A DNA stretch of 64,000 nucleotides from Paenibacillus sp. (GTDB lineage: Bacteria; Bacillota; Bacilli; Paenibacillales; NBRC-103111). Below the pieces are notes generated by a model, which ran no database searches, had not been told where the DNA came from, and saw nothing but the letters and a program-made list of their open reading frames with translations. Shown here piece by piece: positions 36,464 through 44,576 of the stretch (within the stretch, counting starts at the first letter, position 1; every line of letters starts with the position of its first letter). The position numbers were made by a program, and so were the translations under genes. The stretch lies in contig JAPSLM010000001.1 of the NCBI GenBank assembly GCA_031180825.1, forward strand, positions 1 through 64,000, given 5' to 3'.

Positions 36464-37108
36464 GTGAAGCAGCCGATTCGTGCCGTGCCGCTGGCCGTCC
36501 GCATCATTCCGAATGTGGACCCGGCCCTGGCCCGGCAGCTGGAGCTGAAGCCGGACATCCGGAGTCTGGGAATGTTAACGTCGAGTATCGACGACATCGG
36601 TTACACGGCGCTGGACGAGGCGACCAAAAAGGCGGCGGTGGAAGTGGTCTATGCCCGTTCCTTTTACGCGGGGTCGGCGCATGCCTCGGGCCCGCTGTCG
36701 GGGGAATTTATCGGGATGCTGGGCGGCCGGACGCCGGCCGAAGTGAAAAGCGGGTTGGAGGCGGCTATCGCTTTGATGGAGAACGGCGCGTGCTTTTATT
36801 CCTTGAACAGCGAGGGCACGCATGCGTACTACGCTCACGTCATATCGAGAACGGGCTCCTACTTGTCCGGGGTGGCCGGTATCGCCGAAGGCGAGCCGCT
36901 CGCGTATTTGATCGCGCCCCCGCTTGAAGCGGTGTATGGCTTGGATGCCGCCCTGAAGGCGGCGGACGTCAGGCTGTGCCAATTTTACGGCCCGCCGACG
37001 GAGACGAACTTCGGCGGAGGCTTGCTGACGGGCAGCCAGTCGGCTTGCGCCGCGGCGGCTAGCGCTTTTGCCGATGCGGTTCTCGGCGTCGCGCGGGAGC
37101 CGAAATAA
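36464..37108 (+). CDS. eutL: Microcompartment shell protein EutL
   Basis: A 214-residue tandem-BMC shell protein that forms trimeric pseudohexamers in the ethanolamine microcompartment facets. Conserved blocks: LKPDIRSLGMLTSSIDDIGY, VYARSFYAGSAHASGPLSGE, VISRTGSYLSGVAGI, APPLEAVYGLDAALKAADV. These match enteric EutL closely. GTG at 36464 is chosen for GGGAGGTG seven bases upstream; an ATG at 36443 lies before that site. It is the first gene of the operon, directly after the antitermination leader. Confidence 0.94.
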   Translation: MKQPIRAVPLAVRIIPNVDPALARQLELKPDIRSLGMLTSSIDDIGYTALDEATKKAAVEVVYARSFYAGSAHASGPLSGEFIGMLGGRTPAEVKSGLEAAIALMENGACFYSLNSEGTHAYYAHVISRTGSYLSGVAGIAEGEPLAYLIAPPLEAVYGLDAALKAADVRLCQFYGPPTETNFGGGLLTGSQSACAAAASAFADAVLGVAREPK

Positions 37109-37129
37109 TCTGATGAACGAAAGCGGGTG

Positions 37130-37669
37130 ATGGAGATGACACAGTCGATAACCGCGCTGGGTCTTATTGAGACGATCGGCGTGCCCGCCTTGATCGCTGC
37201 GGCCGATGCGGCGGCGAAGACGGCGGACGTCCGGGTTATGACATATGAAAAAGCGGATGCCGGACTCATTACCGTATATATCGTTGGGGATGTCGCCTCC
37301 GTCCGGGCGGCGGTGGAAGCGGGCGCCGAGGAAGCCCGCAGGGTAGGCAAGCTGGTCGGGACGCATGTGATCCCGCGGCCGGATCTTTCCGTTTCGGCCA
37401 TGCTGGAAAGCATATGGCGGAAGGAAGCCCCGGCGGAGCCGAAGTCCTCCGCGGAGCCAGTGGGCGCCGGGACGGCTGCGGACGAAGCGGCGGGCCTTTG
37501 CGGCATGGAAGGCGGAGATGCGGCGCCCGCCGAGGCGCTGGCCAAGTTATCGCTTCAGCAACTGCGCGAGCTTGCCCGCAATACCCCCGGATTCCCGCTG
37601 AACGCTTCCGGCATCGGCACGGCGGCGAAGGCTGAGCTGATCCGGCTGCTTACGGAGAAGAAGGACTGA
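37130..37669 (+). CDS. EutK-like BMC shell protein with SAP/Rho_N-like tail
   Basis: A protein of about 179 residues: one BMC domain (ALGLIETIGVPALIAAADAA to THVIPRPDL, about 1-90), an Ala/Pro/Gly-rich linker (90-135) and a C-terminal 45-residue helical module (LSLQQLRELARNTPGFPL, then AAKAELIRLLTEKK) like SAP or Rho_N nucleic-acid-binding domains. Enteric EutK instead has a winged-helix tail. Possible starts are GTG 37127, ATG 37130 and ATG 37136; none has a strong site. It lies 18 bases before eutE. Confidence 0.75.
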   Translation: MEMTQSITALGLIETIGVPALIAAADAAAKTADVRVMTYEKADAGLITVYIVGDVASVRAAVEAGAEEARRVGKLVGTHVIPRPDLSVSAMLESIWRKEAPAEPKSSAEPVGAGTAADEAAGLCGMEGGDAAPAEALAKLSLQQLRELARNTPGFPLNASGIGTAAKAELIRLLTEKKD

Positions 37670-37687
37670 AGGGAGTGAGAACCCGAT

Positions 37688-39184
37688 ATGAAGCTGGACG
37701 CCGATTTGCAGGCGATACAGGAAGTGCGCAGCCTTCTGCAGGAGGCGGGTCAGGCCCAGAAGCTGCTGGAAAAAATGACCCAGTCGCAGATTGACGACAT
37801 CGTCGCTGCGATGGCCCGGGCAGCCGAGGCGGAAGCCGTACGGCTGGCCGAAATGGCTGTGGAAGAGACCGGATACGGCAAAGCTGCCGATAAAACGGCT
37901 AAAAATCTGTTCGTCGCCCGAAACGTTTACGAGTCGATGAAAGACATGAAGACGGTCGGGATCGTCCGCAAGGATGACGAGCGCAAGGTGTGGGAAGTGG
38001 CGCAGCCGGTCGGCGTCGTCGCCGCGATCATCCCGTCGACCAATCCGACGTCGACCGTCATGTTCAAGTGCATGATCGCGCTGAAGGCGCGCAATGCGAT
38101 CGTCATCAGCCCGCATCCGTCGGCGCTGCGCTGCTCGCAGGAAGCGGCCAAGGCGATGCGGCTGGCGGCGGAGAAGGCGGGGGCTCCCGCCGGTTTGATC
38201 CACTGCTTGTCGAAGCCCTCGGTCGAGGCGAGCAATGAGCTGATGCGGCATAAGCGGACGGATGTGATCCTGGCGACCGGCGGCACGGCGATGGTCAAGG
38301 CCGCTTACAGCTCGGGCAAGCCCGCGTATGGCGTCGGGCCGGGCAACGTCCCGGTGTACGTGCACCACAGCGCGAACCTGTCCCGCGCGGTCAGCTTGAT
38401 TTTGCAAAGCAAGACGTTCGATTACGGCACGATTTGCGCTTCGGAGCAGGCGATTGTCGCCGACGCCTCGATCAAGCCGCAGCTCGTCGAAGAGCTAAAG
38501 CGGCAGGGCGCCTATTTTCTGGATGAGGAGCAAAAGCGCAAGGTCGGTTCGATTTTGACGATCGGCAAAGGGTTGAACCCGAAGGTCGTCGGCCGTTCGC
38601 CGCAGGTGATCGCGGAGATGGCGGGCTTTACCGTTCCGCCGGAGGCGAGGGTCTTGATTGCGGAAGAAACGGGCGTCGGACACGAGTACCCGTTCTCCGT
38701 GGAGAAGCTAAGCCCGGTGCTGGCGCTTTACACCGTAAAGGATTGGCTGGAAGGCTGCAGCCGCTGTATGGAGCTGCTGGAGCTCGGCGGACTCGGGCAT
38801 ACGCTCGGCATCCACTGCGAGAACGAATCCGTCATCGAAGCGTTCGGGCTGGAAAAGCCGGCCTCGCGCATCGTTGTCAACTCGGGGACGACGTTCGGCG
38901 GCATCGGCGCCACGACCGGCATTACGCCGTCGTTTACGCTGGGCTGCGGCTCGTTCGGCAACAATATTACGTCGGACAATATCGGTCCGCAGCATCTGCT
39001 CAACATCAAGCGCGTTGCCTTCGGCATCCGCGAGATGGATATCGCCCCCGCGTCGGCGCAGGCGGCAGAGCGGACGATGGAAAAGCTGCAGCCGGAAGCC
39101 TCGGGCAATCCGGGGATTTCGCGGGAGGACGTTCTGCAGATCGTCCGCAGCGTCCTTTCTGAATTGCAGCTGGAAGCAAGGTAA
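37688..39184 (+). CDS. eutE: Acylating acetaldehyde dehydrogenase EutE
   Basis: A 498-residue CoA-acylating aldehyde dehydrogenase that turns acetaldehyde into acetyl-CoA inside the microcompartment. The nucleophile is Cys250 in YGTICASEQ, and the nucleotide-binding region includes PSTNPTSTVMFKC and ATGGTAMVKAAY. The C-terminus ends in a short amphipathic helix (SREDVLQIVRSVLSELQLEA) after a Pro/Gly-rich break. That looks like an encapsulation peptide, whereas enteric EutE has its targeting sequence at the N-terminus. It is preceded by GAAGGGAGTGAG and followed by eutM after 64 bases. Confidence 0.94.
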   Translation: MKLDADLQAIQEVRSLLQEAGQAQKLLEKMTQSQIDDIVAAMARAAEAEAVRLAEMAVEETGYGKAADKTAKNLFVARNVYESMKDMKTVGIVRKDDERKVWEVAQPVGVVAAIIPSTNPTSTVMFKCMIALKARNAIVISPHPSALRCSQEAAKAMRLAAEKAGAPAGLIHCLSKPSVEASNELMRHKRTDVILATGGTAMVKAAYSSGKPAYGVGPGNVPVYVHHSANLSRAVSLILQSKTFDYGTICASEQAIVADASIKPQLVEELKRQGAYFLDEEQKRKVGSILTIGKGLNPKVVGRSPQVIAEMAGFTVPPEARVLIAEETGVGHEYPFSVEKLSPVLALYTVKDWLEGCSRCMELLELGGLGHTLGIHCENESVIEAFGLEKPASRIVVNSGTTFGGIGATTGITPSFTLGCGSFGNNITSDNIGPQHLLNIKRVAFGIREMDIAPASAQAAERTMEKLQPEASGNPGISREDVLQIVRSVLSELQLEAR

Positions 39185-39248
39185 ATTTAATCCGATAAGT
39201 TCAATTTTGAATCTTCAACTAAAATTTTATTCCAGGGAGGAATAGACA

Positions 39249-39536
39249 ATGGCAGGAGAATTGGCGGCACTGGGTATGGTGGAAACGAAAGGACTCGTAG
39301 GATCGATTGAAGCGGCGGACGCGATGGTGAAAGCGGCGAATGTCAAGCTGATCGGAAAAGTGCATGTCGGCGGCGGTTTGGTGACGGTTATGGTGCGCGG
39401 CGATGTAGGCGCAGTGAAAGCGGCTACGGATGCCGGCGCGGCAGCTGCGGAAAAAATCGGCGAGCTGGTCTCCGTACACGTCATTCCGCGTCCTCACACG
39501 GATATTGAATTCATTCTGCCGAAGCTTGAAGGCTAA
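39249..39536 (+). CDS. eutM: Major hexameric shell protein EutM
   Basis: A 95-residue single-BMC-domain protein, the standard length for the main facet hexamer: [38 protein letters not shown] and [22 protein letters not shown] lies eight bases upstream of the ATG. It is followed after five bases by the phosphotransacylase gene. Confidence 0.95.
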   Translation: MAGELAALGMVETKGLVGSIEAADAMVKAANVKLIGKVHVGGGLVTVMVRGDVGAVKAATDAGAAAAEKIGELVSVHVIPRPHTDIEFILPKLEG

Positions 39537-39541
39537 TCCCT

Positions 39542-40330
39542 ATGGCGCTGATTACGGAAACGAGTCTGCGCAGCCGGCTGGCGCAGGGGCTCCCGAATCC
39601 GTTTCCGATCGCGGCGGGGGACCTGCTGACGCCGGCGGCCAATGATTTTCTGAAAAGCCGGGGCATTGCCATCCAGCGTCTGAAGGCCGAAGCTCCGGCG
39701 GCCTTGCCTGTGGAGCCGGCGCCCGAAGCGCCGCTCCTTCCCGTCGGCGTCTCGGGCCGGCACGTGCATTTGTCGCCGGAGCATGTCGCGGCGCTGTTCG
39801 GCGAGGGCTACCAGCTTACCCCGCTGAAGGAGCTGTCGCAGCCCGGACAATTTGCCGCGCAGGAAACGGTTACGCTGATCGGTCCGAAGGGCGTTCTGCC
39901 GAACGTGCGCATCCTCGGACCTTCGCGCGGGGCGTCCCAGGTCGAGATTTCCCGTACGGACGGCTTTGCGCTCGGCGTGAAGCCTCCCGTCCGGCTGTCG
40001 GGCGATCTGGAAGGCACGCCCGGCATTACGGTGGCCGGCCCGAAGGGCGCGGTCGTGCTGGCGCAGGGCTTGATCGTCGCCAAAAACCACGTCCATATGT
40101 CGCCTGACGACGCCCTGAGGCTTCAGGTGTCCGATGGGGACCGCATCATCTTGCAGGCCCGCGGCGATCGGCCGCTGGCGTTTACGGACGTCGTGGTCCG
40201 GGTGAATCCTCGCTATGCGCTTGACGTTCATCTCGATACGGACGAAGCGAACGCCGCTCAATTGAATACCGGAGACATGATGCTAATGATCGGTAAAAAC
40301 GGCGTTTTCACGCGTGCGGAAAGGGGGTAG
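39542..40330 (+). CDS. pduL: PduL-type phosphotransacylase with N-terminal extension
   Basis: A 262-residue PduL-family enzyme that converts acetyl-CoA to acetyl phosphate and recycles CoA within the compartment. Two repeated beta-barrel halves carry the metal-binding histidines: VGVSGRHVHLSPEHV and IVAKNHVHMSPDDA. This replaces the unrelated EutD (Pta) of enteric bacteria. The first 60 residues (TETSLRSRL to LLTPAANDFLKSRGIAIQ) are an extra module, also found at the end of the next protein. It starts five bases after eutM. Confidence 0.9.
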   Translation: MALITETSLRSRLAQGLPNPFPIAAGDLLTPAANDFLKSRGIAIQRLKAEAPAALPVEPAPEAPLLPVGVSGRHVHLSPEHVAALFGEGYQLTPLKELSQPGQFAAQETVTLIGPKGVLPNVRILGPSRGASQVEISRTDGFALGVKPPVRLSGDLEGTPGITVAGPKGAVVLAQGLIVAKNHVHMSPDDALRLQVSDGDRIILQARGDRPLAFTDVVVRVNPRYALDVHLDTDEANAAQLNTGDMMLMIGKNGVFTRAERG

Positions 40331-40336
40331 CGAAGG

Positions 40337-41224
40337 ATGGAGATCAAACCGATGATCGAATCGATCGTCCGTGAGCTGGTGCAGGCGATGCAGGCGGAGC
40401 AGGCGAAGAAGCCCAAAGTGCTGTATCTGTTTTGCGACAGCACCGCGCACGAGGCGTTCACGGACCATTTTATATTGCTCAAAAACAGCGGAATCTGCTA
40501 CGATCTGCTGTTTCTCGACGGAGAAACATCTTCCTGGCTCGGCCTGCATAAAATCGAATGCGGCGGCCCGGGCAAAATCATCGCCGCCGACGAATATGCG
40601 CCTGCGCCGCTGGAGCTGCCGCTCGAATACGACGGCATCGTCATTCCCGAGATCGATCTTGATAATGCTGCGCGGGCTGCGCAGGGGTTGAAAGGGACGG
40701 TGAAGGCGGAAATCTTGTTTTCCGCGCTCGTCTTGAATAAGTTTGTGCTGATCGGGGACGATATACCCGGATTGAAACGGGCGGACCGGCGCACGCTGAA
40801 AACGTTGACGCTGCCGAAGCCTTACGTCAAGCTGTTCGAGCGCTATAAGCGCGAGCTTGCGGACCTTGGCGCGGAATTCGCTCCGCAAAAACTGCTTGCG
40901 GAAGCGGTGGTGCGCAGATGCGCCGCGGCGCAGCCCAAGCCGGAGAACGATACGCCGGCCGGAGGCTCATCGTCGCCGGAAGCGGCCGGCGCCCTGGCCG
41001 GAGCCGCAAACGGCGGTACGGCAGCGGCAGGCAGCGCCGCTCCTTCCGGGGACAGCGCCGCATTCGAAGGCAAGCTGCTGACCGCCGAATGGGTCAAGCG
41101 GCAGACGGATAGCGCGCCGGACGTACGGAAGCTGATTCTCGGCAAGGGAACGATCGTTTCACCGCTGGCGGCGGATTTGCTGAGGGAGAAAGACGTCACG
41201 GTCCAGTATGCGGATAAAGGGTGA
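40337..41224 (+). CDS. Eut-operon two-part protein with EutT-N-like tail
   Basis: A 295-residue protein, soluble, that I cannot name. The N-terminal 195 residues form an alpha/beta fold reminiscent of flavoprotein-type Rossmann domains (KPKVLYLFCDSTAHEAFTDH, LLFLDGETSSW, YDGIVIPEIDLDNAA, LLAEAVVRR). An Ala/Gly-rich linker of about 50 residues follows. The tail (LLTAEWVKRQ to IVSPLAADLLREKDVTVQY) resembles the N-terminal motif of EutT and the start of PduL here. It starts behind AAGGGGG, six bases after pduL. A role as an accessory or cofactor-handling microcompartment protein is inferred only from position. Confidence 0.65.
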   Translation: MEIKPMIESIVRELVQAMQAEQAKKPKVLYLFCDSTAHEAFTDHFILLKNSGICYDLLFLDGETSSWLGLHKIECGGPGKIIAADEYAPAPLELPLEYDGIVIPEIDLDNAARAAQGLKGTVKAEILFSALVLNKFVLIGDDIPGLKRADRRTLKTLTLPKPYVKLFERYKRELADLGAEFAPQKLLAEAVVRRCAAAQPKPENDTPAGGSSSPEAAGALAGAANGGTAAAGSAAPSGDSAAFEGKLLTAEWVKRQTDSAPDVRKLILGKGTIVSPLAADLLREKDVTVQYADKG

Positions 41225-41230
41225 AGTCCT

Positions 41231-41512
41231 ATGTTTATGGGGAAAGTGATCGGCAGCGTGTGGGCCACGCAGAAGGAAGAAGGCATGGATAACCTGAAGC
41301 TGATGGTCGTCCAGCCGATCGATTTCAAGGACCGCGAAGCGGGGCAGCCGGTCATCGCCGCAGACCGTATAGGAGCGGGCGTCGGCGAGAATGTGATCGT
41401 ATCCCGGGGAAGTCCGGCCCGCGTGCTGTTCAGCGGTAAAATGGTGCCCATCGACGCCATGATCGTCGGCATTGTAGACAGCTTCGAGGTCGGCGGCGAC
41501 AGCGGCGGTTAG
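41231..41512 (+). CDS. eutN: Pentameric shell vertex protein EutN
   Basis: A 93-residue BMV-family (EutN/CcmL) protein that forms pentamers closing the shell vertices: [46 protein letters not shown] and [16 protein letters not shown] 41231 is preferred over 41237 from the spacing to AAAGGG. It begins six bases after the preceding gene and is followed by eutS after ten bases. Confidence 0.94.
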   Translation: MFMGKVIGSVWATQKEEGMDNLKLMVVQPIDFKDREAGQPVIAADRIGAGVGENVIVSRGSPARVLFSGKMVPIDAMIVGIVDSFEVGGDSGG

Positions 41513-41522
41513 GAGGAGGCCT

Positions 41523-41864
41523 ATGGAACAGGAGAAACAGCGGGTCATACAGGAATATGTGCCCGGCAAGCAGCTTACGCTGGCGCATGTCATCGCGAAC
41601 CCCGATCCCGTGCTGTATACGAAGCTCGGGATCGAGAAGGCGAGCGCGATCGGCATTCTGACGTTGACGCCGACGGAAACGGCGATCATCGCCGCGGATA
41701 TTGCCACGAAAGCGGCGAACGTCGATATCGGCTATTTGGACCGCTTTACCGGCTCTCTGGTCATTGTGGGAGACGTATCCGCGGTGGAAATGGCCGTCGA
41801 GTCGGTCAACGCATTTTTGCACGAGAAGCTGAAATTTTCAATCGCTCCGCTGACGAGGTCGTAA
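41523..41864 (+). CDS. eutS: Shell protein EutS
   Basis: A 113-residue circularly permuted BMC protein of the EutS/PduU type: [20 protein letters not shown], then [18 protein letters not shown], then [20 protein letters not shown]. EutS hexamers are bent and thought to form shell edges. AGGAGGAGG precedes the ATG. eutP begins three bases after it. Confidence 0.94.
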   Translation: MEQEKQRVIQEYVPGKQLTLAHVIANPDPVLYTKLGIEKASAIGILTLTPTETAIIAADIATKAANVDIGYLDRFTGSLVIVGDVSAVEMAVESVNAFLHEKLKFSIAPLTRS

Positions 41865-41867
41865 GCC

Positions 41868-42308
41868 ATGCGCAAAGTCATGATCATCGGCGCCGTCGGC
41901 GCCGGCAAATCGACGTTGGTCAAAGCGCTGATGGGCGAGCAGGAACCGGCGGTCAAAACGCAAAGCCTCGTATTCCGCGACTGGCTGATCGATACGCCCG
42001 GCGAATACAGCGAGAATCCGCTCTACTATCGGTCGCTGATGGCGACATCGCATCAAGCGGCGGCGATTTTGCTCGTACAGGACGCGACCCGCGACCGGAG
42101 CTATTTTCCGCCCGGATTTGCCGGGGGCTTTCCGATTCCGGCGCTCGGGGCCGTCACGAAAATCGATCATCCGAAGGCCGATCCGGACCGGGCAGTCTCG
42201 CTGCTCCGGTCATCGCTGCCTGCAGGGGAAATCTTCTTGACGTCGGCGGCCGGGGGCGATGGAATTGCAGAGCTGAAGGAGCTGCTGCTCGGTATCGTCA
42301 AGCGATAG
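41868..42308 (+). CDS. eutP: P-loop protein EutP
   Basis: A 146-residue P-loop NTPase-like protein of the EutP/PduV family: Walker A GAVGAGKST near residues 7-15, a DTPGEYSENP switch region near 42 and the specificity-like motif VTKIDH. Homologues are reported to have acetate-kinase or GTPase-like roles. Here, without a separate acetate kinase in the window, it could supply ATP from acetyl phosphate; that is inference. It follows eutS by three bases, so it is translationally linked. Confidence 0.88.
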   Translation: MRKVMIIGAVGAGKSTLVKALMGEQEPAVKTQSLVFRDWLIDTPGEYSENPLYYRSLMATSHQAAAILLVQDATRDRSYFPPGFAGGFPIPALGAVTKIDHPKADPDRAVSLLRSSLPAGEIFLTSAAGGDGIAELKELLLGIVKR

Positions 42309-42464
42309 CTATCTGACGGGCGGTATCCGGTACGAACGGAACCATACCGGGAAGCGCAGGAAACTGGAAGAAATTCACTTTGTGTAAGGGCTTTCTTCAC
42401 AGCGCGGTTTGTGTGACAATAGAATCGGTGCATGTACAAATCGATACTTCGTGAGGGATTGCCT

Positions 42465-43907
42465 ATGCCAACGATCGCCGAACTGTGCGCGGAGCGCACC
42501 CCATTATCTCCGGAAGAAGCGGACATTATTATAGATTTGTCACGGCATTTGCAATTGTTCGCCGACGTGTTCCAGTCGGACGTGTTCATCGATTGTCCGC
42601 TTGCGGATCAAGGCACGGCGCTCGTCGTCGCCGAGGCCAAGCCGACGACGGCTCCGTCGCTCTACCGTTCGTCGGTCGTCGGGTTGCACGCTTATGCGCA
42701 CAACGAGCCGGCCGTCATGTTTAGCCTGCTCTCCGGCCAGCCGGTCATCGGTTCCCGCGGGATCTCCCAGGAGCAGATCGCAATCCGGCAAAATGTCGTC
42801 CCGATTCGCGCCAAGACCGGCCGGGTGATCGGCGTGCTGATCATGGAGCAGGACATTTCGGAGCTCGTCGAGCAGGAAAAAAACGTGGAGCGGCTGCGCG
42901 AAACGACGGAGCAGCTCAGCGAAACGCTGCTTGCGGTCGCTTTGTCGGAAAGCAGCGTTCAATCACTTATGCACGAGGGCATCGTGCTGTTCGACGGGCA
43001 GGCGCACATTACCTATGCGAACCCGCGAGCCCGGGAAATGCTGCAGGAGATCGGGCATAGCGGCGCGCCGGAAGGCTCAAGCCTGGCCGAGCTTTTTTAC
43101 GGCAAGCTTGACCGCGCTTCGCTGCTCGCCCCGGCCGGCATCGTCCGTCAGGAGCTTGTGCTCGGGCATGTCGCGCTGGAGCTGAAAACCGTCTCCATCA
43201 ACCGGCAGCACCAAGGAGCCCTCGGGCTGATGCTGATCCGGGACATCTCGGATCTGAAGGAAAAAGAGAAGCAGCTCGTCATTAAATCGGCTGTCATCAA
43301 GGAAATTCATCACCGGGTCAAAAACAATCTGCAAACCGTCTCCAGTCTGCTTCGGCTGCAAATGCGCCGCACGAAGCTGGACGAGGTCGAGAAAATATAC
43401 CGCGACAGCATCAACCGGATCAACAGCATCGCCGTCATCCACGAGATGCTGGCCTACGACGGGCTGGAAACGATCCAGTTCAACGATGTGCTGGATCGTA
43501 TCGCCAAAAACGTCGTCTCCTCCACGGCGAAGCCGGATCAAACGATCCGCGTCGCCATTGCGGGGGACGCCTTGACGCTGCCGTCCGACATGGCCACCAC
43601 GCTGGCGCTCGTCTCCAACGAGCTTGTGCAAAATTGCGCGACGCATGCATTCGTCGACCGCGAGCAGGGTGATATTCGGATCTCGCTGTACTGCAGCGGG
43701 CAGATCGTCCGCATGGAGGTAGCCGATAACGGCATCGGGCTGCCCGCCGCGGGCGATAGCGCCCGAAAAGGCCATCTCGGCTTGAAAATTACGGAAACGC
43801 TCGTGCGCGAAAATCTCGGAGGCCTCTTGCAGATGGCCTCCACCGGGGAAGGCACGCAGGTCACGGTCACGTTCCCGCTTTTCCCGGCGGAGCCGAAGCC
43901 GGTCTAA
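42465..43907 (+). CDS. eutW: Ethanolamine sensor histidine kinase EutW
   Basis: A 480-residue cytoplasmic kinase. A PdtaS-type GAF domain is at about 1-140 (SLYRSSVVGLHAYAHNEPAV), followed by a PAS-like domain at about 165-260. A HisKA_2 dimer/phospho-His region comes next (IKEIHHRVKNNLQTVSSLL) and an ATPase domain (LVSNELVQNCATHAF, then EVADNGIGLPA). ATG 42465 is preferred because GAGGG lies nine bases upstream; an upstream ATG at 42432 adds 11 residues. It pairs with EutV, encoded 56 bases downstream, and probably senses ethanolamine. Confidence 0.93.
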   Translation: MPTIAELCAERTPLSPEEADIIIDLSRHLQLFADVFQSDVFIDCPLADQGTALVVAEAKPTTAPSLYRSSVVGLHAYAHNEPAVMFSLLSGQPVIGSRGISQEQIAIRQNVVPIRAKTGRVIGVLIMEQDISELVEQEKNVERLRETTEQLSETLLAVALSESSVQSLMHEGIVLFDGQAHITYANPRAREMLQEIGHSGAPEGSSLAELFYGKLDRASLLAPAGIVRQELVLGHVALELKTVSINRQHQGALGLMLIRDISDLKEKEKQLVIKSAVIKEIHHRVKNNLQTVSSLLRLQMRRTKLDEVEKIYRDSINRINSIAVIHEMLAYDGLETIQFNDVLDRIAKNVVSSTAKPDQTIRVAIAGDALTLPSDMATTLALVSNELVQNCATHAFVDREQGDIRISLYCSGQIVRMEVADNGIGLPAAGDSARKGHLGLKITETLVRENLGGLLQMASTGEGTQVTVTFPLFPAEPKPV

Positions 43908-43963
43908 GCGCGCCCGCCGATCAAGCGGCGTCATATTCGCCGGACTTATGAGGAGGTGTCAGG

Positions 43964-44557
43964 ATGAAGAACTCGATCGTCGTCGTGGATGACGACCCGA
44001 TCATTCGAATGGATATCCGTGAAATGCTGGAGGAAGAAGGCTATGCGGTGGCAGGGGAAGCCAAGAACGGCGAGGAGGCGATCGAGCTCGTCGCCGCGCT
44101 CAAGCCCGACCTGGTCATTATGGACGTGAAAATGCCGGTGATGAACGGCATCAAAGCGTCCCGTATCATTCGCAGTCTGCATGACACGGAAACGTCCGTT
44201 CTGCTGCTGACGGCATACAGCCAGAAGGAGCTGGTGCAGGATGCCCGCAGTGCGGGGGTTGCCGCCTATTTGGTCAAACCGGTGTCGGAGGAGGATTTGA
44301 TCCCCGCGGTCGAAATTGCGCTCAGTCAGAAGGAACGGATCGATTCGCTCAAAAAAGATCTGGAGCAGCTCAAGCAGTCGATCGAGGAACGGAAACGGAT
44401 CGAGAAAGCGAAAGGGCTCGTCATGAAAACTTTCGCGCTGGATGAGGAAGAAGCGTACCGGAAGATGCGCGCGGCCGCGATGGCGGACAGCATGCCGCTG
44501 GTCAAGCTGGCGGACGGAATCTTGAAGGACGGGCCGAAGCGCTGGCTCGGTCCGTGA
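43964..44557 (+). CDS. eutV: ANTAR-domain antiterminator EutV
   Basis: A 197-residue response regulator with an RNA-binding ANTAR output. The receiver domain is at 1-120 (IVVVDDDPIIRMDIREML; phospho-Asp in LVIMDVKMPVMNG; Lys in AYLVKPVSEED). A coiled coil links to the ANTAR domain at about 140-192 (ERKRIEKAKGLVMKTF, then EAYRKMRAAAM). When phosphorylated by EutW it would bind the leader hairpin at 36363 and prevent termination. GAGGAGG precedes the ATG. It is encoded inside the operon it controls, giving positive feedback. Confidence 0.94.
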   Translation: MKNSIVVVDDDPIIRMDIREMLEEEGYAVAGEAKNGEEAIELVAALKPDLVIMDVKMPVMNGIKASRIIRSLHDTETSVLLLTAYSQKELVQDARSAGVAAYLVKPVSEEDLIPAVEIALSQKERIDSLKKDLEQLKQSIEERKRIEKAKGLVMKTFALDEEEAYRKMRAAAMADSMPLVKLADGILKDGPKRWLGP

Positions 44558-44576
44558 AAGAGCGGTGAGCGGACGC

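Noticed and set aside
42309..42464. A second antitermination site before eutW
   Set aside because: A hairpin near 42312-42345 (CGGTAT...ATACCG) has no six-base loop of the ANTAR type and no T-tract.
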